Source: Hydrogenophilus sp.
GTDB lineage: Bacteria; Pseudomonadota; Gammaproteobacteria; Burkholderiales; Thiobacillaceae
DNA: 38,977 bases
Reading direction: 5' to 3'
NCBI GenBank assembly: GCA_020725195.1
Contig: DYFL01000007.1
Location: 15,058-54,034, forward strand
Numbering within the stretch: the stretch's first letter is position 1; every line of letters begins with the position of its first letter. Below the pieces are notes generated by a model. It was not told the origin of the DNA and made no database searches. It was given only the letters and a program-made list of their open reading frames with translations. A program made the position numbers and the translations under genes. Shown here in pieces: positions 15,733 to 24,041 of this stretch.

Positions 15733-16596
15733 TCACTGGTAGGTCAGCTCCGACCAGCGCCTCTCCTCGATCAGGCGCTGCTTGAGCGCCTGCCATGCCT
15801 CCGCCGAGCCGGCGGTGCGGGCCATGGTCGCGTCGAAGGCGTCGGCGATCTTCTGCATGCCGGCGAGATACACATGGGTCCTGGCATCCTGCACCAGCCT
15901 CCAGATCTCGGCGGCGTGCTCTTCCATGCCCGCCTGGAGGGCGTCGCCCTCGTCGCCGATGAGGCGCCGCTGGACGGCCTGGATGGCGCGGAAGGTCTCC
16001 TGGTCGTAGTAGTTCGCCAGGTCGTTGTCGAGGTCGTTCATGTACAGCAGCTCCGTGCCGGTGCGGGCGCCGTAGTAGAGCCTGACCTGGCCCTTCCAGC
16101 CCTGCCCCTGGTCGTAGATGCGGCGCAGGAAGGCGCGAAACGGCGCGATGCCCGTGCCGGTGCCCAGCATGAGCAGAGGGCTCTCCTTGTCGGCGGGGAT
16201 CCGGAAGGGGGCGGCGTAGGGGCCGGTGAGGGTGATCCGGTCGCCGACCTGCGCGTCGCACAGGTAGTTGGAGGCGATGCCCGGGTATTCCTCGCCCGAG
16301 ACCTCGTCGATGTAGAAGCAGCGCCGCACCAGGAGCTCCAGCTCGGTGCCCCGGCCGGCCGCGGCACGGCTGTGGGCGATGGTGTAGTAGCGGTGGTGGG
16401 CCCTCTGGCCGAAGGGGTGCGGCCCCGGCACCAGCACGCCGATGCTCTGGCCCTCCGGGAAGTAGAACTCGGGCGCGTCGAGGTGCAGGACGATCCGGCG
16501 CACCTCGGCGGCGGTCTCCGGGGTGATGCGCACCGAGGCCTGCAGGGTGGCCTCGTGGGTGTCGAGCTCGGCCTGATCGGATGCGGTATGGGACAT
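15733..16596 (-). CDS. Ferredoxin-NADP+ reductase, plant/cyanobacterial type
   Basis: A 287-residue flavoprotein. The FAD-binding strand HHRYYTIAHS corresponds to the RxYS motif, with Tyr-Thr in place of Tyr-Ser. The NADP site shows GTGTGIAPFRAFL, then YYGARTGTELLY and VYLAGMQKI. The C terminus WSELTYQ has the stacking aromatic of plant-type FNRs followed by one extra residue. It moves electrons between ferredoxin and NADP(H) in the cytoplasm. In an autotroph it could supply reduced ferredoxin or NADPH. It is convergent with soxXA across a strong terminator. BoxA-like reductases share this fold, but no aromatic pathway is present here. Confidence 0.88.
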   Translation of the reverse strand: MSHTASDQAELDTHEATLQASVRITPETAAEVRRIVLHLDAPEFYFPEGQSIGVLVPGPHPFGQRAHHRYYTIAHSRAAAGRGTELELLVRRCFYIDEVSGEEYPGIASNYLCDAQVGDRITLTGPYAAPFRIPADKESPLLMLGTGTGIAPFRAFLRRIYDQGQGWKGQVRLYYGARTGTELLYMNDLDNDLANYYDQETFRAIQAVQRRLIGDEGDALQAGMEEHAAEIWRLVQDARTHVYLAGMQKIADAFDATMARTAGSAEAWQALKQRLIEERRWSELTYQ

Positions 16597-16754
16597 GCTG
16601 TCGCTCCGGGTCGCGTTGCGGCACCCCTGCCGCGAACCCTTGTGCGGGCCGGGCGGGGGACGTTCCGGAATTATGGCCCGGAACCCCCGGCCCGGCGGCA
16701 GCGGGCAGGATCAATACAGGGTATTGAATTTCCCGCCCGGCCCCGCCGGGGGCC

Positions 16755-17933
16755 TCACGAGGGCCTCTGCGCACCCTGCCCGGCATGGGCGCGATACAGG
16801 CTCAGCGCCCCGCCGCCGAGGGCCAGCAGCAGCAACAGGAAGAGCGCCAGGCCGCCGAAGAGGGGGACGGCGCCCACCAGCGCCATCAGGATCAAGGCCA
16901 GGACGAACCAGCCGAAGCGCGCCCAGGCGGCGGGGGGCCGGCCCCGGCGCAGCAGGGCGTAGCCCTTCTCGCCCAGGTAGAAGGCGGCGGCGAGGAAACC
17001 GAGCATGAGCGAGGGCGGGTAGAGCAGGAGGAGCAGCAACGCCAGGGGGATGCCCACGAGCGTCGCCATCAGGATGCCGCCCGCCGCAGGGATCGCCACC
17101 AGGAGGGCGAAGCCGAGCGCCAGGCTCTTGCCCGGCTCGCGCTCCATGGTCTGCACGGCCCTGCCGAGCGGCCCGGGAAACAGGGCGAGCAGCAGGCCGC
17201 CCAGCAGGGCGAAGCCGGCCATGAACACCAGCGCCCCCAGGATGCCGATCGCGGCCACGGCCTCGCGGCGGGGCGCCGGCGGGCGCCTCGGCTCCATGGG
17301 CAGATGCGTGATCTCGCCGAGGATGCGTGCCGAGGGGTCGATCTTCGCCGGCTGCGGGCTGCGATAGACGAGCCGGCCGGCGATCTTCGCGCCGGGCAGG
17401 ATCGCCACCTCGCGACCGGTCAGCTCCGCGTCGCCCTGCACCTCGCCGCCCAGGCGGACGCTCTCGCCGGCGGCGCGCAGGTCCCCGGCGACGAGGCCCA
17501 TCATCTCGACGCTGGCGCCGTAGAGCCGGGCCCTGCCCCGGATCCGGGCATCGCGGGTCACGCCGACATGCCCGCCTGCGGCCCGGGCGTCGCCGCCGAT
17601 CTCGCCATCCAGGCGCACCGACCCGCCCACGGCATAGACGTCCTCGCGCACCGGGCCCTGCACCAGGACGCTGCCACCGGCGACGACCGCGTCGCCTGCG
17701 ATGCGGCCCTTGATCAGGATGCTGCCGCCCGCGGCATAGACATCCCCCGCCACCTCGCCCGGCAGCTCCACGCTGCCGCCCGCCGTGACGTAATCCCCGG
17801 GGTGCGGGGCATCCCCGGCCAGCGCCGGGGGACCGGGCAGCGCAAGCCCGAGGCCGAGCGCCCAGGCCAGAAGCAGCGAGGCGCCGCGCCGGCGGCGTCC
17901 CCGGGGCGCGGAGGAAGGGTCGATGGCGGGCAT
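16755..17933 (-). CDS. Membrane-anchored bactofilin-like beta-helix protein
   Basis: A 392-residue protein. After a signal-like hydrophobic segment (about residues 17-38) come some 150 residues of short repeats such as AGDVYAAGGSI, EDVYAVGGSVRL and AGDLRAAGESVRL. These are typical of the right-handed beta-helix of bactofilin/polymer-forming cytoskeletal proteins. The last 170 residues are strongly hydrophobic, with about five transmembrane helices. The helix domain would therefore be periplasmic and tethered by its C-terminal membrane domain. AGGGGA seven bases upstream supports the ATG at 17933. Such two-part proteins are widespread and uncharacterised; a structural or surface-patterning role is only a guess. 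Confidence 0.75.
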   Translation of the reverse strand: MPAIDPSSAPRGRRRRGASLLLAWALGLGLALPGPPALAGDAPHPGDYVTAGGSVELPGEVAGDVYAAGGSILIKGRIAGDAVVAGGSVLVQGPVREDVYAVGGSVRLDGEIGGDARAAGGHVGVTRDARIRGRARLYGASVEMMGLVAGDLRAAGESVRLGGEVQGDAELTGREVAILPGAKIAGRLVYRSPQPAKIDPSARILGEITHLPMEPRRPPAPRREAVAAIGILGALVFMAGFALLGGLLLALFPGPLGRAVQTMEREPGKSLALGFALLVAIPAAGGILMATLVGIPLALLLLLLYPPSLMLGFLAAAFYLGEKGYALLRRGRPPAAWARFGWFVLALILMALVGAVPLFGGLALFLLLLLALGGGALSLYRAHAGQGAQRPS

Positions 17934-18019
17934 GGCGCATCCCCTGCAAAAGGCCACGGAGGGTCGTGCACCCAGCTTAGCAAACCGGCCGCCCTGGACG
18001 CGGCCCGCCTGGCGTCGTT

Positions 18020-18871
18020 TCATGTCAACTCGTGGCGGATATCGCGAATGCGGCCGCGCCAGTACGGCTTCGCTCCCCCGGGCAGCAGCCACGCCACCTC
18101 CGCCTCGAGCGGCACCTGCATGCCTGCGCGCTCGCCGTAGTTCCAGACGCGGCCGTGCCAGGGCGTCGGGACGAGCTCGCGGCCCACGCTGCGGCCGCGC
18201 GCCTCGGCGCGCACGGCCTCGATCAGGCCCGCCTCGTCGAAGCCGAACAGCAGCGTGACGGCGACCGCGCCGTCGGCCAGCGTGGCCCGCGCCGAACGCC
18301 GATCGACCGGCTCCCAGGCGACACCCTGGCTGGGGAGCAGGGCGGTCGGATACCACGCGGCCTCGGCCAGGAAGCGCATGAGTTCGCCCTCGGCGACCTC
18401 GCGCGTGCCGCGCAGCCCGACCAGGGGGATCAGGCCGAGCAGCTCGGCATGCAGGATGCCTTCGCCCGCGACATAGGCGTCGTGCACCCGGACCGTCAGG
18501 CCGGGCAGCAACCTGACCCGGGCGTCCCAGTCGAAACCCGGGCGGCGGGTGAGCACCCGCTGGTCCGAGGTGAACGGCCTCCACCGCGGCCCCGCCCCGC
18601 CCAGGTCGAGACTGCCCCGGTGGCGCACGCGCACGCCGGCCACCATCGGCTGCCCCTCCCTGAGCACGAGGCGGAGATAGCGCTGCACCGGGGCCGGCAG
18701 CCCTTCGAGCTCGCGAAAATCGACGGCCCGGGGCACCATGGGCATGCGCGCCGCCTCGATGCGGGCGCGCAGCTCCCGCGTGCCCGAGGCCCAACGCCGG
18801 GCGCCATACGCCGCGCCCGCCGCCAGCGCGGCAGCCGCGGCCGCAGCGGCGCAGAGGGCGAGCCTCAGCAT
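18020..18871 (-). CDS. DUF6544-family protein
   Basis: A 283-residue protein with one N-terminal hydrophobic segment (about residues 5-24, signal or anchor). The segment LPAPVQRYLRLVLREGQPMV and the following VRVRHRGSLDLG match the DUF6544 family of unknown function. Other recognisable parts include AYVAGEGILHAELLGLIPLV and a C-terminal PYWRGRIRDIRHEL. It lies 86 bp upstream of the bactofilin-like gene on the same strand and may share its transcript. Family placement is from pattern memory. Confidence 0.65.
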   Translation of the reverse strand: MLRLALCAAAAAAAALAAGAAYGARRWASGTRELRARIEAARMPMVPRAVDFRELEGLPAPVQRYLRLVLREGQPMVAGVRVRHRGSLDLGGAGPRWRPFTSDQRVLTRRPGFDWDARVRLLPGLTVRVHDAYVAGEGILHAELLGLIPLVGLRGTREVAEGELMRFLAEAAWYPTALLPSQGVAWEPVDRRSARATLADGAVAVTLLFGFDEAGLIEAVRAEARGRSVGRELVPTPWHGRVWNYGERAGMQVPLEAEVAWLLPGGAKPYWRGRIRDIRHELT

Positions 18872-19024
18872 GGCCGCCCGGCGCCTTCGGTCACCTCTTC
18901 GGGCGCGCGCCAGCGCGGATCGGCCCGCGGCGCGGGCACGGCGCTGCGGATCAGGGCGAGGGCCTGGCGATTCGGCCGGATCGGGTGCCCCATGCCGCCG
19001 CCTCCCGCATCTTCCTCGCCGGGC

Positions 19025-20119
19025 TCAGCGTGCCCGGGTCACCTCCAGGCACTTCTGCCGCAGGCCCGCCAGGGCGGCCTCGTAGGCGACCACGGAGCGG
19101 GTCACGCCCTCCTGCTCCAGTTCGCCCGCGATGGTCTCGATGTTGACCCCCAGGCCCTTCAGGGCCTCCAGGTCGCGCAGGGCGAGATCGGCCTCGTCTT
19201 CCAGAGAGGCGCGAGGCGCGCCGTGGTAGATGAAGGCGTCCAGGGTCTCCCGGGCCACCGTGACGACCGTGTCGGGGCCGATCAGGCTGTCCACGTAGAG
19301 CACGTCGGGATAGGCCGGGTTCTCGACGCCCGAGGAGGCCCACAGCAGGCGCTGCGGCCGAAACTTCCCCTGGGCCTGGGCGAGGGTGGAGTGCATCACC
19401 GCCCTGTAGCGCCGGTAGGCGAGCCGGGCCTGGGCGACGGCGATGCGGCCGCGCAGGGCCAGGGCCTCGGGCTTGCCGATCGCCTCCAGGATCCGGTCGG
19501 CCTTGGTGTCGATGCGGCTGACGAGGAAGGAGGCCACCGAGGCGACGGCCCCGGCCTGCCTGCGCCGCGCCAGTCCGCGCAGATAGGCGCGCGCCACCGC
19601 CTCGTAGCGCTCGGTCGAGAAGAGCAGGGTGGCGTCGACGTTGATGCCCTCGACGACGAGCTGCTCCATCGCCGGCAGGCCCTCCGGCGTGGCGGGCAGC
19701 GCGAGCATCAGGTTGGGCCGGTTCACCGAGCGCCACAGATGCCGGGCCGCCGCCAGGGTGGCCTCGGCGTCGTAGGCCAGGCGGGGCGGTAGCTCCAGGC
19801 CCGCATAACCGTCCCGGCCGTCGCTCAGCGCGTGGACCGGCCGGAGCCGGTCCGCGGCCATCTGGACGTCGGCCACGGCGAGCCCTTCGTAGATCGCCTC
19901 CGCCGCCATGTGGGGATCCATCTGCAGCAGGTCGCGGATGGCGTCGTCATAGGCATCGCTCGCCGCCAAGGCCTCGTGGAAGGGGGCGGGGTTGCCGGTC
20001 ACGCCGCCGATGCCCAGCCGGATGAGCTGCGCCAGGCCGTCGCCGGCCAGCAGCCGGCGGTCCATGCCGTCCAGCCACACCGACTGCCCCAGGTCTCTCA
20101 GGTCGTGAATGCTCGCCAT
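19025..20119 (-). CDS. Transaldolase homologue lacking the catalytic lysine
   Basis: A 364-residue protein that aligns along its length with the long transaldolase group (the type also fused to phosphoglucose isomerase). Retained features include Asp17 (QSVWLD), Asn43 in VTGNP, Glu109, the Ser cluster ASVASFLVSRIDTKAD, and NPAYPDVLYVDSLIGPDTV. However, the segment that in active enzymes reads NLMIKVPAT is NLMLALPAT, so the Schiff-base lysine is Ala140. The asparagine in INVNVTLLFS is Asp162. Normal transaldolase chemistry therefore looks impossible. The rest is well conserved with no frameshift, so it is not an obvious pseudogene. It lies 136 bp downstream of transketolase on the same strand. 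The start follows GAGGGA. Confidence 0.88.
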   Translation of the reverse strand: MASIHDLRDLGQSVWLDGMDRRLLAGDGLAQLIRLGIGGVTGNPAPFHEALAASDAYDDAIRDLLQMDPHMAAEAIYEGLAVADVQMAADRLRPVHALSDGRDGYAGLELPPRLAYDAEATLAAARHLWRSVNRPNLMLALPATPEGLPAMEQLVVEGINVDATLLFSTERYEAVARAYLRGLARRRQAGAVASVASFLVSRIDTKADRILEAIGKPEALALRGRIAVAQARLAYRRYRAVMHSTLAQAQGKFRPQRLLWASSGVENPAYPDVLYVDSLIGPDTVVTVARETLDAFIYHGAPRASLEDEADLALRDLEALKGLGVNIETIAGELEQEGVTRSVVAYEAALAGLRQKCLEVTRAR

Positions 20120-20224
20120 GGCGGATGTCCCTCGTCACCGTGTATGTCGCGCCCAAGGCGCTCTCCGTCCCCCCTCCGGCAAGCGGGAGCGGTCCAACGG
20201 GGCGCAGACCCACGCGGGCCATCC

Positions 20225-20235
20225 TTTCAGCATAG
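20225..20235 (-). promoter_or_regulatory. Possible -10 region of the transaldolase-like gene
   Basis: On the minus strand CTATGCTGAAA contains a TATGCT -10-like hexamer, about 105 bases upstream of the ATG. The same 11 bases occur in front of the operon at 22422, and a close relative (CTATACTGA) in front of transketolase. No good -35 is seen. It also forms one arm of a short CCTTTC/GAAAGG hairpin (20223-20240). Confidence 0.35.
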
Positions 20236-20255
20236 GAAAGGCCCGATCCGCGCCG

Positions 20256-22265
20256 CTAGTCGTGCAGCAGCGCATGCACCCGGGCGAGCACGGCGGCGAC
20301 GCCGAAGCCGTAGTGCTCGAACAGCTCCTGCGCCGGGGCCGAGGCGCCGAAGGTCTCGACGGACAGGACGCCGCCCCGGTCGCCGACGTGGCGCTCCCAG
20401 CCCTGGCCGACCCCCGCCTCCACCGCGAGCCGCACCCGGACGCCCGGCGGCAGGACGCTGTCCCGATAGGCGCGGTCCTGGGCCTCGAAGAGCTCCCAGG
20501 AGGGGAAGGAGACCACGCGCACGCCGAGGCCCTCCGAGGCGAGCGCTTCCGCGGCGGCGAGGATCAGCGCGAGCTCGGAGCCCGAGGCCATGAGGATGAG
20601 ATCGGGCGCCCCGCCGAAGTCTTTCAGGACATAGGCGCCGCGGGCGAGCCGGGCGGCCTGCTCCGGCGCGGTCAGGGTCGGCAGGTCCTGGCGGCTCAGC
20701 ACGAGGGCGACGGGCCCCGCGCGGTGGGCGACGGCATGGCGCCAGGCCGCCACCGCCTCGTTGGCGTCCGCCGGGCGGATCACCGTCAGGTTCGGGATGG
20801 CGCGCAGGGCGGCGAGGTGCTCCACCGGCTGGTGGGTCGGGCCGTCCTCGCCCAGGCCGATGCTGTCGTGGGTGAAGACCCAGGTGACGGCGAGCCGCAT
20901 CATCGCCGACAGGCGCAGGGCCGGGCGCATGTAGTCGGAGAAGACCAGGAAGGTCCCCGCATAGGGCCGGATGCCCCCGTGCAGGGCCAGGCCGTTGACG
21001 ACGCCCCCCATGGCGTGCTCGCGCACCCCGAAGTGCAGATAGCGGCCCTGGTAGCGATCCTTCTGCAGGTCCTCGGCGCCCTTCGGGCGGGTCTTGTTCG
21101 AGGGCGTGAGGTCGGCGGAGCCGCCCACGAGCTCGGGCAGCGCCGCGGCCAGGGCATCGAGCACGCGGCCCGAGGCGGCGCGGGTGGCCGGCCCCTTGTT
21201 TGGGTCGGGCGGGAAGGCGGGCAGGCCCGCGTCCCAGCCGGGCGGCGGCTCGCCGCCCAGGCGCCGCACCAGCTCGCCCGCCTCCTGCGGCCAGGCCCGG
21301 GCATAGGCCTGGAAGCGCGCCTGCCATTCCTCCTCCATGCCCTTGCCGAGGGAGACGGCCTTGCGGAACAGGCCGAGCACGTCCTCGGGGATGAAAAAGC
21401 GCGGCTCGGCCGGCCAGCCGGCGAGCTGCTTGGCCGCCGCGAGCTCGGCCTCGCCCAGCGGCTCGCCGTGCGCCTCGGCGGTGTCCTGCTTGTGCGGGGC
21501 GCCGTAGCCGATGTGGGTGCGGCAGGCGATCAGCGACGGGCGCGGGTCGGTCCGGGCCTCCAGCAGGGCCCGGTCGATGGCCTCGACGTCGTTGCCGTCC
21601 TCCACCCGCTGCACCTGCCAGCCATAGGCCGCGAAGCGCGCCAGGCGGTCCTCGGTGAAGGCGAGCTCGGTGGGGCCGTCGATGGAGATGCGGTTGTCGT
21701 CGTAGAGACAGATCAGGCGGCCCAGCCCCCAGTGGCCGGCCAGGGAGGCGGCCTCGGAGGCCACGCCCTCCATCAGGTCGCCGTCGGTGGCGAGCACATA
21801 GGTGCGATGCTCGACGAGGGCGTGCCCGGGCCGGTTGAAGCGCGCCGCCAGATGCGCCTCCGCCAGGGCCATGCCCACCGCGTTGGCGAAGCCCTGGCCC
21901 AGGGGCCCGGTGGTGGTCTCCACCCCCGGGGTCAGGCCGTGTTCCGGGTGGCCGGGGGTGCGGCTGCCCCACTGGCGGAAGCGCTTGAGCTCCTCCAGGG
22001 GCAGGTCGTAGCCGGTCAGGTGCAGCAGGCTGTAGAGCAGGGCGGAGCCGTGGCCGCCGGAGAGCACGAAGCGGTCGCGGTCGGCCCAGGCGGGATTGCG
22101 CGGGTTGTGGCGCAGGTGGCGCGTCCACAGCGTGAAGGCCAGCGCGGCCGCCCCCATGGGCAGGCCGGGGTGGCCCGAGCGGGCCTGCTGCACGGCATCG
22201 GCGGAAAGAAAGCGCAGGGTCCGGATGGCGCGGGCCTCGAGATCGGCTTGCGGGCTGGGAGACAT
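20256..22265 (-). CDS. tkt: Transketolase
   Basis: A 669-residue, full-length thiamine-diphosphate enzyme that transfers two-carbon units in the pentose-phosphate or Calvin cycle. Visible features: substrate-site histidine in [13 protein letters not shown] (His32), [16 protein letters not shown], and [14 protein letters not shown]. The ThDP/metal motif reads TDGDLMEG with [10 protein letters not shown] following (the usual GDG has its first Gly replaced by Thr). The C-terminal half has [21 protein letters not shown], with the conserved glutamate and histidine, and RPADANE. GGAGG lies eight bases before the ATG. It is divergent from the HAD-fusion operon and upstream of the transaldolase-like gene. 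Confidence 0.95.
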   Translation of the reverse strand: MSPSPQADLEARAIRTLRFLSADAVQQARSGHPGLPMGAAALAFTLWTRHLRHNPRNPAWADRDRFVLSGGHGSALLYSLLHLTGYDLPLEELKRFRQWGSRTPGHPEHGLTPGVETTTGPLGQGFANAVGMALAEAHLAARFNRPGHALVEHRTYVLATDGDLMEGVASEAASLAGHWGLGRLICLYDDNRISIDGPTELAFTEDRLARFAAYGWQVQRVEDGNDVEAIDRALLEARTDPRPSLIACRTHIGYGAPHKQDTAEAHGEPLGEAELAAAKQLAGWPAEPRFFIPEDVLGLFRKAVSLGKGMEEEWQARFQAYARAWPQEAGELVRRLGGEPPPGWDAGLPAFPPDPNKGPATRAASGRVLDALAAALPELVGGSADLTPSNKTRPKGAEDLQKDRYQGRYLHFGVREHAMGGVVNGLALHGGIRPYAGTFLVFSDYMRPALRLSAMMRLAVTWVFTHDSIGLGEDGPTHQPVEHLAALRAIPNLTVIRPADANEAVAAWRHAVAHRAGPVALVLSRQDLPTLTAPEQAARLARGAYVLKDFGGAPDLILMASGSELALILAAAEALASEGLGVRVVSFPSWELFEAQDRAYRDSVLPPGVRVRLAVEAGVGQGWERHVGDRGGVLSVETFGASAPAQELFEHYGFGVAAVLARVHALLHD

Positions 22266-22421
22266 AGGCGGTGTCCTCCATGACGGGCGCGACCGGAGGG
22301 CCGGTCCGCCGGGACGGCTGGTCCGCTCAGTATAGGAGGCGGGGCGGGCCGCAGCCCGTCCCTTGCTATGCTGAAACACGGGGGCCCGGGTGTCCCGGGC
22401 CCCGCGTCCATGGAGGCGTCT
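22266..22421. promoter_or_regulatory. Divergent promoter region between tkt and the glyco-lipid operon
   Basis: About 155 bp. On the minus strand CTATACTGA (22335-22327) contains a perfect-looking TATACT -10 for tkt. On the plus strand CTATGCTGAAA (22366-22376) contains TATGCT for the operon starting at 22422. Between them lies a GC-rich dyad (GGGCGGGC, four bases, GCCCGTCC). No convincing -35 boxes, so an activator may be involved. Confidence 0.45.
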
Positions 22422-24041
22422 ATGACTGAAGCCCAAGCCGCGGGCGGAGCGGCGTCCGAGGGCCGGGGCCGGCCTGCGCCGCCCGCACGCCTGCAGGCCG
22501 TGCTGTTCGACATGGACGGCGTGGTCACCGATACGGCACGGGCGCATGCCGCCGCCTGGCAGCGGCTGTTCGACGAATACCTCGGGCAGCGTGCCGGGCG
22601 CCGCGGCGAGGCGTTCCGGCCTTTCGACCCGCGCCATGACTACCGCCGCTACGTGGACGGCAAGCCCCGCCTGGACGGCGTCAGGAGCTTCCTCGAGGCG
22701 CGCGGCATCGAGCTGCCGGAGGGCGACGCCGACGACGGGCCGGAGCAGGAGACGGTGTGCGGGCTCGGCAAGCGCAAGGACGGGTATTTCCAGTCCTGGC
22801 TGGAGGAGAACCGGGTGCGCGCCTATCCGGGAACGCTCAGCCTGATCGGCGCGCTGCACCGCGCCGGCGTCAGGACCGCGGTGTTCTCCGCCAGCCGCAA
22901 CGCCGAGGCGGTGCTGCGCAACGCCGGCGTGCTCGGGCTGTTCGAGGCCAGGGTCGACGGCGGCGACCTGGCGCGGCTCGGCCTGCCCGGCAAGCCCGAT
23001 CCGGCGATGCTGCTCGAGGCGGCGCGGCGCCTGGATGCGGCGCCCGGGCGCGCCGCCGTGGTCGAGGATGCGATCGCCGGCGTCGAGGCCGGCGCCGCCG
23101 GCGGCTTCGCCCTGGTGATCGGGGTCGCGCGCGGCGACCACGGCGACGCCCTGCGGGCGGCCGGCGCGCATCTCGTCGTGCACGACCTGAGCGAGCTGCG
23201 CCTGTGCCCGGACGGGGGCCTGGCGGTGAAGACGCTCGCCGACCTGCCCGCCGTCTGGGAGCGGGAGGACGAGATCCGGCAGCGCCTCGCGGGCAGGACA
23301 CCGGCCGTGTTCCTCGATTACGACGGCACCCTCACGCCCATCGTCGAGGACCACACCCGGGCGCTGCTCGCCGCGGACATGCGCGCCGCGCTGGAGGCGC
23401 TCGCCCGGCGCGCCGCGGTCGTGGTCGTGAGCGGCCGCGACCTCGCACGGCTGCGCGAGCTCGTCGGCCTCGAATCCGTCTGGTACGCCGGCAGCCACGG
23501 CTTCGAGGTGGCCGGCCCCGGGGATGCCGGCGTGCGCCTCGAAAAGGGCGCCGAGTTCCTCGCCGAGCTCGACGCGGCGGAGCGCGCCTTGCGGGAGCGG
23601 CTGGCGGACGTCGCGGGGCACTCGATCGAACGCAAGAAGTTCTCCATCGCGGTGCATTACCGGCAGGTCGCGGAGGGCGACGTCGGCAGGCTCCGGCAGA
23701 GCCTCGAGCGGACGCTTGCCGGGCACCCCGGCCTGCGCCTCGGGCACGGCAAGAAGGTGTTCGAGATCCGGCCGGACATCGACTGGAACAAGGGCGAGGC
23801 CGTGCTCTGGATCCTGCAGCACCTCGGTCTCGACCGGCCCGACGCCCTGCCGCTCTACGTCGGCGACGACATCACCGACGAGGACGCGTTCCAGGCCCTC
23901 GCCGGGCACGGCCTGTGCATCGCGGTGCGGCACGGGGAGTCGCGCGCGACGGCGGCGGACTACGCGGTGGCCGACACGCGGGAGGTCAAGCGCCTCCTCG
24001 CGCTGCTCTCGGGGCTCGTCCCGGGCGGAGTCGAGGCGTGA
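22422..24041 (+). CDS. Beta-phosphoglucomutase / trehalose-phosphatase-type HAD fusion protein
   Basis: A 539-residue protein with two HAD-superfamily domains. The N-terminal domain (about 25-280) resembles beta-phosphoglucomutase: [10 protein letters not shown] with Asp30 and Asp32, a cap domain, [15 protein letters not shown], and [11 protein letters not shown]. The C-terminal domain (about 290-535) resembles trehalose-6-phosphate phosphatase (OtsB): [11 protein letters not shown] with Asp299 and Asp301, [22 protein letters not shown], and [17 protein letters not shown] five bases upstream selects the ATG at 22422. The first domain would turn beta-glucose-1-phosphate into glucose-6-phosphate; the second would dephosphorylate a sugar phosphate. 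The stop overlaps the GTG start of the GH65 phosphorylase, which makes beta-glucose-1-phosphate. Confidence 0.9.
   Translation: MTEAQAAGGAASEGRGRPAPPARLQAVLFDMDGVVTDTARAHAAAWQRLFDEYLGQRAGRRGEAFRPFDPRHDYRRYVDGKPRLDGVRSFLEARGIELPEGDADDGPEQETVCGLGKRKDGYFQSWLEENRVRAYPGTLSLIGALHRAGVRTAVFSASRNAEAVLRNAGVLGLFEARVDGGDLARLGLPGKPDPAMLLEAARRLDAAPGRAAVVEDAIAGVEAGAAGGFALVIGVARGDHGDALRAAGAHLVVHDLSELRLCPDGGLAVKTLADLPAVWEREDEIRQRLAGRTPAVFLDYDGTLTPIVEDHTRALLAADMRAALEALARRAAVVVVSGRDLARLRELVGLESVWYAGSHGFEVAGPGDAGVRLEKGAEFLAELDAAERALRERLADVAGHSIERKKFSIAVHYRQVAEGDVGRLRQSLERTLAGHPGLRLGHGKKVFEIRPDIDWNKGEAVLWILQHLGLDRPDALPLYVGDDITDEDAFQALAGHGLCIAVRHGESRATAADYAVADTREVKRLLALLSGLVPGGVEA

Noticed and set aside
20109-22283. 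724-codon plus-strand open frame opposite transketolase
   Set aside because: Transketolase motifs are unambiguous on the minus strand; this frame is a GC-driven shadow with no domain.
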